From: Comamonadaceae bacterium
Lineage (GTDB): Bacteria; Pseudomonadota; Gammaproteobacteria; Burkholderiales; Burkholderiaceae_C
Assembly (NCBI GenBank): GCA_027486255.1
Contig: JAIXPL010000050.1
Location: 1-64,000 of the forward strand
Length of the DNA stretch: 64,000 nt
Direction of reading: 5' to 3'
The notes under the pieces: model-generated
Databases searched by the model: none
What the model was told of the DNA's origin: nothing
What the model saw: the letters and a program-made list of their open reading frames with translations, nothing else
Made by a program: the position numbers and the translations under genes
Shown: positions 30,162 to 40,280 of the stretch, piece after piece
How the letters are laid out: each line of letters begins with the position of its first letter
How positions within the stretch are numbered: position 1 is the stretch's first letter

Positions 30162-31346
30162 TCAGGCGGGTAGGGCAGCGGCAAAAGCCTCGGGCGTGAG
30201 GGCGTCGCAGGTGTGGATCACGCCGCCGCCCAAGCAGACCTCGCCCTCGTAGAGCACGGCCGACTGGCCGGGTGTGACGGCCCACTGGGCCTGGCTGAAA
30301 TGCAGCGCGCAGCTGGCCGCATCGCTGGCCAGCACCTCGCAAGGCGCATCCGCCTGGCGGTAGCGGCTCTTGGCGGCCATGGCGCCCAGGCGCGGGGCAT
30401 GGCCTGCCACCCAGCTGCAGTCCTGCGCCTGCAGGCGGTGCGAGAGCAGCCAGGGATGGTCGTGGCCTTGCACCACCCAGAGCGTGTTGTGATCAATGTC
30501 CTTGCGGGCCACGAACCAGGGCTCATGCTCGCCGGCGCCGCGCATGCCTTGCGCTTGCAGCGCTTTGAGCTGCGCACCACGGGCCTTGACGCCGCCTATG
30601 CCCAGCCCCTGGCGCTGGCCCAGGGTGTAGAAGGACAGGCCCACATGCTCGCCGATGACGCGGCCCGAGTCGCTCTTGATGGGGCCCGGAGCCTTGGCGA
30701 TGTAGCGGTTGAGGAAGTCGCGGAAAGGCCGCTCGCCAATGAAGCAGATGCCGGTCGAATCTTTTTTCTTGGCGTTGGGCAGGCCGATCTCGTCCGCGAT
30801 GCGGCGCACCTCGGTCTTGTGCAGCTCACCCACGGGAAACAGCGTCTTGGACAGCTGCGCCTGGTTCAGGCGGTGCAAAAAGTAGCTCTGGTCCTTGGCC
30901 GGGTCCAGGCCCTTGAGCAGTTCAAAGAGGCCGCTGGCCGGGTTCTGCCGCACACGGGCGTAATGACCTGTCGCGATTTTCTCGGCGCCCAGGCGCATGG
31001 CGTGGTCGAGAAAGGCCTTGAACTTGATCTCGGCGTTGCACAGGATGTCGGGGTTGGGCGTGCGGCCCGCCTGGTACTCGCGCAGGAATTCGGCGAACAC
31101 GCGGTCCTTGTAGTCGGCCGCAAAGTTGACGTGCTCGATCTCGATGCCGATCACATCGGCCACGGCGGCGGCGTCCACGAAGTCGATGTTGGACGAGCAG
31201 AACTCGCTGTCGTCGTCATCTTCCCAGTTCTTCATGAAGATGCCGACCACCTCGTGGCCCTGTTGTTTCAGCAGATGGGCCGTGACGGCCGAGTCCACCC
31301 CGCCGCTCAGGCCCACGACCACACGCATTTTTTGAACGGCAGACAT
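30162..31346 (-). CDS. mnmA: tRNA-specific 2-thiouridylase
   Basis: Thiolates U34 of Lys, Glu and Gln tRNAs using sulfur relayed from IscS. The 394-residue product has the PP-loop GLSGGVDSA near the N-terminus, the first catalytic cysteine in [10 protein letters not shown], the second in STGICFIGE, and the C-terminal beta-barrel. It is slightly longer than E. coli MnmA. The DUF1289 gene follows at two bases; the Nudix gene lies upstream on the same strand, an order also seen in E. coli (nudJ-mnmA). Confidence 0.96.
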   Translation of the reverse strand: MSAVQKMRVVVGLSGGVDSAVTAHLLKQQGHEVVGIFMKNWEDDDDSEFCSSNIDFVDAAAVADVIGIEIEHVNFAADYKDRVFAEFLREYQAGRTPNPDILCNAEIKFKAFLDHAMRLGAEKIATGHYARVRQNPASGLFELLKGLDPAKDQSYFLHRLNQAQLSKTLFPVGELHKTEVRRIADEIGLPNAKKKDSTGICFIGERPFRDFLNRYIAKAPGPIKSDSGRVIGEHVGLSFYTLGQRQGLGIGGVKARGAQLKALQAQGMRGAGEHEPWFVARKDIDHNTLWVVQGHDHPWLLSHRLQAQDCSWVAGHAPRLGAMAAKSRYRQADAPCEVLASDAASCALHFSQAQWAVTPGQSAVLYEGEVCLGGGVIHTCDALTPEAFAAALPA

Positions 31347-31374
31347 GGGAATAGATTATCCCTGCCCCCTTGCA

Positions 31375-31406
31375 GGCGCCGATCGCCCGGAGGACCGGGC
31401 TCCTAC
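31375..31406 (-). repeat. REP-like GTAGGAG stem-loop, copy 5
   Basis: On the minus strand GTAGGAG precedes GCCCGG-TCCT-CCGGGC and GATCGGCGCC. Relative to copy 1, an A-T pair in the stem has become G-C on both sides. The TAG inside its GTAG head is the stop codon of the Nudix gene. Confidence 0.8.
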
Positions 31407-31924
31407 AGGGAGACGAGCTGGCCGAGCTCGTACACGCTCGTGTCGGTGGTGATGAGGCTCAAGGGAAAGCGCTTGCCCGCCAGGTAGTCTTCCATGCAGC
31501 GCAGCAGCAAGGGGCTGCGGTGGTGCTCGGTGGAGGCGCGGATCTCGTCGGGGCTCATCCAGAGGGCGCGCACGATGCCGTCATCGAGAGCGCGGCCGGG
31601 CTGCAGTGTGCCCAGCTCGCCGCAGAAAGCAAAACGCAGGTAGGTGATGTCTTCGCTCTGGCTGCGGTCGGGCGAATGCTTTTCAAAGCGGGACAGGTAC
31701 ACGCCCACCAGGGCCGTGGGCTTGAAGAGGTGGGCGGTTTCCTCCAGCACCTCGCGGGCGCAGGCCTCGATGGGGCTTTCGCCCGGGTCCAGGTGGCCGG
31801 CGGGGTTGTTGAACTTCAGCCCGTCGCGGGTGAGCTCCTCCACCAGCATGAACTGGCTCTGGCCATGGACCTGGCGTTCGATGACGGCCGCCACCGTGAC
31901 ACTGGGTTTCCAACGTTCTTGCAT
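31403..31924 (-). CDS. Nudix hydrolase (NudJ-like)
   Basis: A Nudix pyrophosphatase of 173 residues. The Nudix box is visible as GHLDPGES...EACAREVLEETAHLF, and the strand before it (KFNNPAGHLDPGES) is the NudJ pattern. The neighbouring mnmA gene supports a NudJ-type assignment; NudJ hydrolyses nucleoside di- and triphosphates and HMP-PP. The C-terminus ends LGQLVSL, and its TAG stop lies inside a REP-like element, so the extreme C-terminus may have been set by that insertion. Confidence 0.85.
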   Translation of the reverse strand: MQERWKPSVTVAAVIERQVHGQSQFMLVEELTRDGLKFNNPAGHLDPGESPIEACAREVLEETAHLFKPTALVGVYLSRFEKHSPDRSQSEDITYLRFAFCGELGTLQPGRALDDGIVRALWMSPDEIRASTEHHRSPLLLRCMEDYLAGKRFPLSLITTDTSVYELGQLVSL

Positions 31925-31949
31925 GGCGAGATTATCGGTGGCTCATGTG

Positions 31950-32939
31950 TCAGGACGCTGACTGATCCGGGGCCGCGCTGAGGTCCTGCAGTCCGGCCTG
32001 AAAACTCTCCCGCAGAAACGCCACCAGCGCCTGCACCGCTGCCGGCACCTGCGGCGACCAGGGCCGCAGGGCGTAGATGCGGTCGCCAAAAAAGCCCTGC
32101 ACCTGCCAGTCGGGCAGCACGGGCACCAGGGGGGCCCTGCCCGCCAGGGCCTCGGGTGCAGGGACGCTGAAGTCAGGCAAGAGGCCAATCCCCAGGCCGG
32201 CCAGCAGGGCCTCGCGCAGCACCTCGCTGTTGTTGGCCCGCAGCTTGGCCTGGATGTTCACGCCCACCCGTTCATCCTGAAGGCGCCGGCGGCCCTGGGG
32301 CAGGCGGGCGAAGGTCCATTGGGCCTGGCCGCGCTGGCCGCCCAGGTAGAGCAGACCATCGTGCTGCGCCAGCTCGGACGGGTGGCGGGGCACGCCGCGC
32401 CGCGCCAAGTAATCGGCACTGGCCAGCAGCACCGAGCGGGTGTCGCACAAGGCCCAGGCCACGTGGGTCTCGGGCGGCTTGCTGGTGTGGCGCACGGCCA
32501 GGTCAAAGCCCTCCTGCGCGAGATTGACGAAGCGGTCGGTGAGCTCCAGGTCGATCCGAATCTCGGGGTAGCGTGCCAAAAACGCCGCCACACGCGGGGC
32601 CAGGTGCTGGCGACCCAGGGCCACGGGGGCGGTCAGGCGGATCAGCCCACGGGGGCTACCGACCAGGTCGCGCACGGCGGTGTAGCTCTCGCTGATGCGC
32701 TCGAAGGCCGGTTGCAACTCGTCGACCAGCTGCTGCCCGGCCTCGGTCAGGCCCACCGAGCGGGTGGTGCGGCGCACCAGGGACACGCCGGCCTGGCGCT
32801 CGAGCTCGCTGATGCGCATGCTGGCCGAGGCCTTGGACAGGCCCAGGCGCCGCGCCGTCTCGGTGAAGCTGCGCGTGGCCGACAGCACGGTGAGCAGGTG
32901 CAGGTCGGACAGCAGGGGGGAGAGCTGGTCGGAAGCCAT
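31950..32939 (-). CDS. LysR-family transcriptional regulator
   Basis: A 329-residue LysR-type regulator. The N-terminal winged helix-turn-helix spans about residues 10-70 (LHLLTVLSATRSFTETARRLGLSKASASMRISELE, quoted in part), followed by a periplasmic-binding-like effector domain. It is divergent from mmsA across a 112-base gap that holds a 22-base palindrome with a T-N11-A core. It probably controls mmsA and itself; the effector is unknown, though a valine or propionate-pathway metabolite would suit the target. Confidence 0.88.
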   Translation of the reverse strand: MASDQLSPLLSDLHLLTVLSATRSFTETARRLGLSKASASMRISELERQAGVSLVRRTTRSVGLTEAGQQLVDELQPAFERISESYTAVRDLVGSPRGLIRLTAPVALGRQHLAPRVAAFLARYPEIRIDLELTDRFVNLAQEGFDLAVRHTSKPPETHVAWALCDTRSVLLASADYLARRGVPRHPSELAQHDGLLYLGGQRGQAQWTFARLPQGRRRLQDERVGVNIQAKLRANNSEVLREALLAGLGIGLLPDFSVPAPEALAGRAPLVPVLPDWQVQGFFGDRIYALRPWSPQVPAAVQALVAFLRESFQAGLQDLSAAPDQSAS

Positions 32940-32952
32940 GCCTGAATTATGT

Positions 32953-32974
32953 ATTGTTCATTTAATTGAACAAT
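32953..32974. promoter_or_regulatory. LysR-type operator between the regulator and mmsA
   Basis: ATTGTTCA-TTTAAT-TGAACAAT: perfect 8-base arms around a 6-base centre, containing a T-N11-A core. It begins 14 bases before the regulator start and ends 78 bases before mmsA, a standard autoregulating LysR position. Confidence 0.7.
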
Positions 32975-33051
32975 GAAGTCAGCCATAAGGCGTTCCCAAA
33001 ACCCGTCCGGCCACCTAGAGTCAAGCCCATTCAAAAAACAGGAGTGCCTCC

Positions 33052-34578
<1,527 letters not shown>

Positions 34579-34769
34579 ATCGACAGGTACCCGGCCGGCA
34601 GGCAGCACGTCGGTCGGTGACGGCGCTGCGTGCCGGACACGAAAGCGCCCGGGTTCCATAGGGTTCAAACGTCATACGTGGCGCGCCGGAACTGAAGAAA
34701 AAGTCATGTAAGCTCACCGGCAGCAAAAAACAGGGCGAGCCTCAAGGCTTGCCACCAAAGGAGTTGGCC

Positions 34770-35885
34770 ATGCTGATTGGAGTGCCTGCCGAATTGATGG
34801 CAGGGGAAACGCGTGTGGCGGTGACGCCCGAAACCGCCAAAAAGCTCAAGGCGCAGGGCCACACCGTACGGATTCAGGCCGGCGCGGGCCTGGCCGCGAG
34901 CGCGCCCGACGAGGCCTATGTGGCGGTCGGCGCCGAGATCACGGATGCGGCAGGCGCCTACGCCTGCGAGCTGGTGCTCAAGGTGCGTTGCCCGCAGGAA
35001 TCTGAGGTGCCACTGCTCAAGAGTGGTGGCGTTGTCATCGGCATGCTCAACCCCTTTGACCGCGCCGGGCTCGAGCGCCTGGCCCAGGCCGGGGTCACCG
35101 CCTTTGCCCTGGAAGCGGCGCCCCGCACCAGCCGGGCGCAGAGCATGGACGTGTTGTCCTCGCAGGCCAACATCGCCGGCTACAAGGCCGTCATGATGGC
35201 GGCCGAGCGCTACCAGCGCTTTTTCCCCATGCTGATGACCGCTGCCGGCACCGTCAAGGCCGCGCGGGTGGTGATTTTGGGCGTGGGCGTGGCGGGCCTG
35301 CAGGCCATTGCCACCGCCAAACGCCTGGGCGCCGTGATTGAAGCCTCCGATGTTCGCCCGAGCGTGAAAGAGCAGGTCGAGTCCTTGGGCGGCAAATTCA
35401 TTGACGTGCCTTACGAGACCCAGGAAGAAAAAGACGCGGCCGAGGGCGTGGGCGGCTATGCCAAGCCCATGCCGCCGTCCTGGCTGGAGCGCCAGAAGGC
35501 CGAGGTGGCCAAGCGCGTGGCGCAGGCCGATGTGGTCATCACCACGGCGCTCATTCCCGGCCGGCCCGCGCCGGTGCTGGTGAGTGAAGAGATGGTCAAG
35601 TCCATGAAGCCGGGCAGCGTCATCGTGGACCTGGCCGCGCCCCAAGGCGGCAACTGCCCGCTCACCGAGCCGGGCCGCACCGTCACCAAGCACGGCGTGG
35701 TGCTGGTGGGCGAGACCAATGTGCCCGCCTTGGTGGCGGCCGATGCCAGCGCGCTGTACGCACGCAACCTGCTGGACTTCATGAAGCTCATCGTGAGCAA
35801 GGAAGGCAGCCTGCACATCGACATGCAGGACGACATCGTCGCCGCCTGCCTGATGGCCCAGGGCGGCCAGGTGCTGCGGGCCTGA
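34770..35885 (+). CDS. pntAA: NAD(P) transhydrogenase subunit alpha, part 1 (NAD-binding domain I)
   Basis: Soluble NAD(H)-binding component of the proton-translocating transhydrogenase. The 371-residue product shows the alanine-dehydrogenase-like fold: RVAVTPETAKKL at the N-terminus, the Rossmann motif VVILGVGVAGLQAIATAKRLGA and the DLAAPQGGN segment. The start at 34770 follows an AAAGGAG site; the ORF track begins at an upstream TTG. The alpha subunit is split into two genes, as in Rhodospirillum, and the three-gene operon supplies NADPH from the proton gradient. Confidence 0.95.
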   Translation: MLIGVPAELMAGETRVAVTPETAKKLKAQGHTVRIQAGAGLAASAPDEAYVAVGAEITDAAGAYACELVLKVRCPQESEVPLLKSGGVVIGMLNPFDRAGLERLAQAGVTAFALEAAPRTSRAQSMDVLSSQANIAGYKAVMMAAERYQRFFPMLMTAAGTVKAARVVILGVGVAGLQAIATAKRLGAVIEASDVRPSVKEQVESLGGKFIDVPYETQEEKDAAEGVGGYAKPMPPSWLERQKAEVAKRVAQADVVITTALIPGRPAPVLVSEEMVKSMKPGSVIVDLAAPQGGNCPLTEPGRTVTKHGVVLVGETNVPALVAADASALYARNLLDFMKLIVSKEGSLHIDMQDDIVAACLMAQGGQVLRA

Positions 35886-35931
35886 GTCCGCCGCGAACTC
35901 CAACACCACAACAACAAGAGGACCTTACGCC

Positions 35932-36249
35932 ATGGAAGCGGTCTCCCCCACCATCATCAACCTCATCATCTTCGTGCTGGCCATCTACGTGGGCTACCAC
36001 GTGGTCTGGACCGTCACGCCCGCGCTGCACACGCCGCTGATGGCAGTGACCAACGCGGTCTCGGCCATCGTCATCGTGGGCGCCATGCTGGCTGCCGCCA
36101 TGACGGTCACGCCCCTGGGCAAGACCATGGGCGTGCTGGCCGTGGCGCTGGCGGCGGTCAATGTCTTCGGCGGCTTCCTGGTCACCCGGCGCATGTTGGA
36201 GATGTTCAAGAAGAAAGAGAAAAAGACCAGCGCGGGAGAGCAGAAATGA
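35932..36249 (+). CDS. pntAB: NAD(P) transhydrogenase subunit alpha, part 2 (membrane domain)
   Basis: A 105-residue membrane protein with three predicted helices (LIIFVLAIYVGYHVVW; LMAVTNAVSAIVIVGAM; MGVLAVALAAVNVFGGFLV). It ends in a lysine-rich tail. It supplies the alpha-side part of the proton channel. The family opening HTPLMAVTNAVS is present. The stop overlaps pntB by four bases (ATGA). Confidence 0.95.
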   Translation: MEAVSPTIINLIIFVLAIYVGYHVVWTVTPALHTPLMAVTNAVSAIVIVGAMLAAAMTVTPLGKTMGVLAVALAAVNVFGGFLVTRRMLEMFKKKEKKTSAGEQK

Positions 36250-37676
36250 GCATGAACCTCGTCACCCTGCTGTACCTGCTTGCCAGCGTCTGCTTCATCC
36301 AGGCCTTGAAGGGCCTGTCGCATCCGACCACCTCCATCCGCGGCAACGTCTTCGGCATGGCGGGTATGGCCATTGCCGTGGTGACCACGGCGGCGCTCAT
36401 CGTGCAGCTGTCGGGCTCGGCCTCGGGCCTGGGCTATGTGCTGGTGGGCCTGGTGGTGGGCGGCGCAGCGGGCGCCTTCATGGCCCAGCGCGTGGAAATG
36501 ACCAAGATGCCCGAGCTCGTGGCCTTCATGCACAGCATGATCGGTCTGGCGGCGGTGTTCATCGCCGTGGCGGCGGTGGTGGAGCCGGCGGCCTTCGGCA
36601 TCGTGGCCCAAGGCCTGGGCACGGCCGAGATTCCCTACGGCAACCGCCTGGAGCTGTTCTTGGGCGCGGCCATCGGCGCCATCACCTTCAGCGGCTCGGT
36701 CATTGCCTTTGGCAAGCTCTCGGGCAAGTACAAGTTCCGTCTGTTCCAGGGCGCGCCAGTGGTGTTCCAGGGTCAGCACATGCTGAACCTGGCCCTGGGC
36801 CTGGCCACCGTGGCCCTGGGCGTGTACTTCATGTTCACCGGCAACTGGAACGCCTTTTTGCTGATGCTGGCGCTGTCCTTCGTGCTGGGCGTGCTCATCA
36901 TCATCCCGATTGGCGGGGCCGACATGCCGGTGGTGGTGTCCATGCTCAACAGCTACTCGGGCTGGGCGGCGGCGGGCATTGGCTTTAGCCTGAACAACAG
37001 CATGCTGATCGTGGCCGGCTCCCTGGTGGGCTCCTCGGGCGCCATCCTGAGCTACATCATGTGCAAGGCCATGAACCGCTCGTTCTTCAACGTGATCCTC
37101 GGCGGCTTCGGCGGCGAGGCAGGGGCCGCCGCGCAAGGCAGTGCGGTTCAGCGTTCGGCCAAGAGCGGCAGCGCCGATGACGCCGCCTTCATCCTGGGCA
37201 ACGCCGAGTCCGTGATCATCGTGCCGGGCTACGGCCTGGCCGTGGCGCGTGCCCAGCACGCTGTCAAGGAACTGGCCCAGAAGCTCACGGAAAAGGGCGT
37301 GAACGTGAAATACGCCATCCACCCGGTGGCAGGCCGCATGCCCGGCCACATGAACGTGCTGCTGGCCGAGGCCGAGGTGCCCTACGACCAGGTCTTCGAG
37401 ATGGAAGACATCAACGCCGAATTTGGTCAGGCCGACGTGGCCATCATCCTGGGCGCCAACGACGTGGTGAACCCGGCCGCACACGTCAAGGGCAGCCCGA
37501 TCTACGGCATGCCCATTCTTGAAGCCTACAAGGCCAAGACCGTGATCGTGAACAAACGTTCCATGGCTGCGGGTTATGCCGGACTGGACAACGAGCTGTT
37601 CTACATGGATAAAACCATGATGGTTTTCGGTGACGCCAAGAAGGTCATTGAGGACATGGGTAAGGCCATCGAGTAA
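36246..37676 (+). CDS. pntB: NAD(P) transhydrogenase subunit beta
   Basis: A 476-residue protein with a membrane domain of about nine helices followed by the NADP(H)-binding domain III. Visible are the ADMPVVVSMLNSYSGWAAAG loop, the VPGYGLAVARAQHAV nucleotide motif, HPVAGRMPGHMNVLLAEA, and GANDVVNPAA near the C-terminus, all conserved in PntB. Together with the two alpha parts it forms the complete enzyme in the inner membrane. Confidence 0.96.
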   Translation: MSMNLVTLLYLLASVCFIQALKGLSHPTTSIRGNVFGMAGMAIAVVTTAALIVQLSGSASGLGYVLVGLVVGGAAGAFMAQRVEMTKMPELVAFMHSMIGLAAVFIAVAAVVEPAAFGIVAQGLGTAEIPYGNRLELFLGAAIGAITFSGSVIAFGKLSGKYKFRLFQGAPVVFQGQHMLNLALGLATVALGVYFMFTGNWNAFLLMLALSFVLGVLIIIPIGGADMPVVVSMLNSYSGWAAAGIGFSLNNSMLIVAGSLVGSSGAILSYIMCKAMNRSFFNVILGGFGGEAGAAAQGSAVQRSAKSGSADDAAFILGNAESVIIVPGYGLAVARAQHAVKELAQKLTEKGVNVKYAIHPVAGRMPGHMNVLLAEAEVPYDQVFEMEDINAEFGQADVAIILGANDVVNPAAHVKGSPIYGMPILEAYKAKTVIVNKRSMAAGYAGLDNELFYMDKTMMVFGDAKKVIEDMGKAIE

Positions 37677-37705
37677 GCGCCCGCACAATACGCGCGGCGC
37701 GGTAA

Positions 37706-37724
37706 CCGCCGCCCGGCCGGCGGC
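37706..37724 (+). terminator. GC hairpin after pntB
   Basis: GCCGCC-CGGCC-GGCGGC lies about 30 bases after the pntB stop and 53 bases before the next start. No T-run follows, so it may be a weak or Rho-assisted stop, or an mRNA-stabilising structure. Confidence 0.35.
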
Positions 37725-37776
37725 CCTCCCGCGAGGTGGGTGCCGGCCTTGGACAACAACAATGGAGACCGAGCGC

Positions 37777-39471
37777 ATGAATGCCCCCACTGTGGACCGC
37801 CCGTGGCTGACCGCCTATCCCGAGGGGGTTCCGTCCGACATTGACCCGTCCCAGTACCGCTCGCTGGTGGCCCTGTTGGAAGAAAGCTTCGCCCGCCACG
37901 GCGACAAGGTGGCCTACAGCTTTCTGGGCAAAGAGTTCCGCTTCTCGGACATCGACCGCCTCTCGCAGTCTTTTGCGGCCTACCTGCAAAGCCTGGGCCT
38001 GGCACGCGGCGACCGCATCGCCATCATGATGCCCAACGTGCCGCAGTACCCGGTGGCGGTGGCCGCCATCCTGCGGGCGGGCTACGTGGTGGTGAACGTG
38101 AACCCGCTGTACACCGCCCGCGAGCTGGAGCACCAGCTCAAGGACTCGGGCGCCAAGGCCATCATCATCCTGGAGAATTTTGGCCACACCCTGGAGGCCT
38201 GCATCGCCAGCACCCCCATCAAGCACGTGGTGCTGGCCGCCATGGGCGACCGGCTGGGCGGGCTCAAGGGCGCGCTCGTCAACTACGTGGTGCGACACGT
38301 CAAGAAGATGGTGCCGGCCTTCAACCTGCCCCAGATCGTGCGTTTCAATGACGCCCTGGCACGCGGGGCTCGCGCCACGCTGCAGCGCCCCGAACTCAAC
38401 CCAGACGACGTGGCGGTGCTGCAGTACACCGGCGGCACCACCGGCGTCTCCAAGGGCGCTGTGCTCCTGCACCGCAACATCATTGCCAACCTGCTTCAGT
38501 CCGAAGCCTGGAACGCCCCTGCCATGGCCGCCATTCCGGCGGACGAGCAGCCCACCTATGTGTGCGCGCTGCCGCTGTATCACATCTTCGCCTTCACGGT
38601 GAACATGATGCTGGGCATGCGCTCGGGCGCCAAGAACATCCTCATCCCCAACCCGCGCGACCTGCCCGCGGTGCTCAAGGAACTGGCCAAGCACCGCATC
38701 CACATGTTCCCGGCGGTGAGCACCCTCTTCAACGGCTTGGCCAACCACCCGAACTTCCACACCGTGGACTGGTCGCACCTGAAGGTGTCGCTGGGCGGTG
38801 GCATGGCGGTGCAAAACGCCGTGGCCAAACTGTGGCTGGAGAAGACCGGTTGCCCCATCTGCGAGGGCTATGGCCTGTCGGAAACCTCGCCGTCGGCCAG
38901 CTGCAACCCGGTCACCAGCAAAAACTTCACGGGCACCATCGGCGTGCCGATTCCCAGCACCTGGTTCAAGCTGATCGATGACGATGGCCACGACATGCCG
39001 CAGGGCACGCCGGGCGAGATCGCGATCAAGGGCCCGCAGGTGATGGCCGGCTACTGGCAGCGACCCGACGAAACTGCCCGCGTGATGACCCCCGACGGCT
39101 ACTTCCGCTCGGGCGACATCGGCGTGGTCACCGAAGAGGGCTTCTTCAAGATCGTCGACCGCAAGAAAGACATGATCCTGGTCAGCGGCTTCAACGTCTA
39201 CCCCAACGAGGTGGAAGACGTGGTGGGCAGCCTGGACGGCGTGTTGGAGGTGGCCTGCGTGGGCGTGCCCGACGACAAGCAGGGCGAAGCCGTCAAGCTG
39301 GTGATCGTGCGCAAGAACCCGGCGCTCACCGAAGAACAGGTGCGCGAGTACTGCCGCGCCAACCTCACGGGCTACAAGCAGCCCAAGGTGATTGATTTCC
39401 GCGAAGACCTGCCCAAGACCCCCGTGGGCAAGATCCTGCGCCGCGAACTGCGCGACAACAAACCTGCCTGA
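37777..39471 (+). CDS. fadD: Long-chain fatty-acid-CoA ligase
   Basis: AMP-forming ligase that activates long-chain fatty acids. The 564-residue product has the AMP-binding motif YTGGTTGVSKGA, the EGYGLSETSP segment, SGDIGVVTEEGFFKIVDRKKDMI, and the C-terminal lysine in KTPVGKILRRELR. The ATG at 37777 has a GGAG site nine bases upstream; an in-frame ATG at 37762 is possible. The segment TRELEHQLKDSGAKAI-like in the middle is typical of FadD rather than of short-chain ligases. The nucleosidase gene follows after four bases. Confidence 0.92.
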   Translation: MNAPTVDRPWLTAYPEGVPSDIDPSQYRSLVALLEESFARHGDKVAYSFLGKEFRFSDIDRLSQSFAAYLQSLGLARGDRIAIMMPNVPQYPVAVAAILRAGYVVVNVNPLYTARELEHQLKDSGAKAIIILENFGHTLEACIASTPIKHVVLAAMGDRLGGLKGALVNYVVRHVKKMVPAFNLPQIVRFNDALARGARATLQRPELNPDDVAVLQYTGGTTGVSKGAVLLHRNIIANLLQSEAWNAPAMAAIPADEQPTYVCALPLYHIFAFTVNMMLGMRSGAKNILIPNPRDLPAVLKELAKHRIHMFPAVSTLFNGLANHPNFHTVDWSHLKVSLGGGMAVQNAVAKLWLEKTGCPICEGYGLSETSPSASCNPVTSKNFTGTIGVPIPSTWFKLIDDDGHDMPQGTPGEIAIKGPQVMAGYWQRPDETARVMTPDGYFRSGDIGVVTEEGFFKIVDRKKDMILVSGFNVYPNEVEDVVGSLDGVLEVACVGVPDDKQGEAVKLVIVRKNPALTEEQVREYCRANLTGYKQPKVIDFREDLPKTPVGKILRRELRDNKPA

Positions 39472-39475
39472 GGGC

Positions 39476-40243
39476 ATGCCCCCTTCCTCGCCCTGGGCTC
39501 TGCCGCCCGGCCGCTTGGCCATCCTCAGTGCCTTGGTGGATGAACAGCGCGGCCTGATCGACCACTTGCAGCAAGCCCAGAAGGTGGCGCATGCCGGCCG
39601 CAACTTCTGGCTCGGCACGCTGGAGAGCGTGCCGGTGGTGCTCACGGTCTCGCGCATCGGCAAGGTGGCTGCGGCCAGCACCGCCACCCTGCTGATCGAG
39701 CGTTTTGGCGCCAGCGCCATCGTGTTCACCGGGGTGGCCGGGGGCCTGGCTCCGGGCGTGAAAGTGGGCGACGTGGTGGTGGCCCAGGATTTCCTGCAGC
39801 ACGACCTCGACGCCTCGCCCCTCTTTCCCCGCTACGAGGTGCCCGCCTATGGGCGCAGCCGCTTTGAATGCCATGCCGCGCTGAGCCAGCAGCTGTCCGA
39901 GTCGGTGCAGGCCGCCCTGGCCGAAGGCTGGCCCGCCGCGCAACTGCACAGCGGGCTGGTGGCCAGCGGCGACCGCTTCGTGTGCGGCGCCGAGGAATCC
40001 CAGCAGCTGCAAGAGCGGCTGCGGGCGGCAGGCCATGAGGCGCTGGCCGTCGAGATGGAGGGCGCCGCCGTCGCCCAGGTCTGCGCCGACCACGGCCTGC
40101 CCTTTGCCGCCATGCGCACCATCTCCGACCGCGCCGATGACACAGCGCACCAGGACTTCACGCAGTTCGTGCAGACCGTGGCCAGCCGCTATGCCGAGCG
40201 CATCATGCGGCTGCTGCTGCAGCGCCTGGGCGCTCAGCCCTGA
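39476..40243 (+). CDS. 5'-methylthioadenosine/S-adenosylhomocysteine nucleosidase-like
   Basis: A 255-residue member of the PNP/UDP phosphorylase superfamily, closest in pattern to MTA/SAH nucleosidase (Pfs/MtnN): ILSALVDEQRGL at the N-terminus, FTGVAGGLAPGVKVGDVVVA, the substrate glutamate in VEMEGAAVAQVC, and the catalytic aspartate in RTISDRADD. It would recycle methylthioadenosine and S-adenosylhomocysteine. The ORF track starts in fadD; the ATG at 39476 fits the fold. Closely related futalosine nucleosidases cannot be excluded by motif reading. Confidence 0.85.
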   Translation: MPPSSPWALPPGRLAILSALVDEQRGLIDHLQQAQKVAHAGRNFWLGTLESVPVVLTVSRIGKVAAASTATLLIERFGASAIVFTGVAGGLAPGVKVGDVVVAQDFLQHDLDASPLFPRYEVPAYGRSRFECHAALSQQLSESVQAALAEGWPAAQLHSGLVASGDRFVCGAEESQQLQERLRAAGHEALAVEMEGAAVAQVCADHGLPFAAMRTISDRADDTAHQDFTQFVQTVASRYAERIMRLLLQRLGAQP

Positions 40244-40280
40244 GCATCACTTGCCGGCTCAGCGGGCGAAGGTGCTGCAG

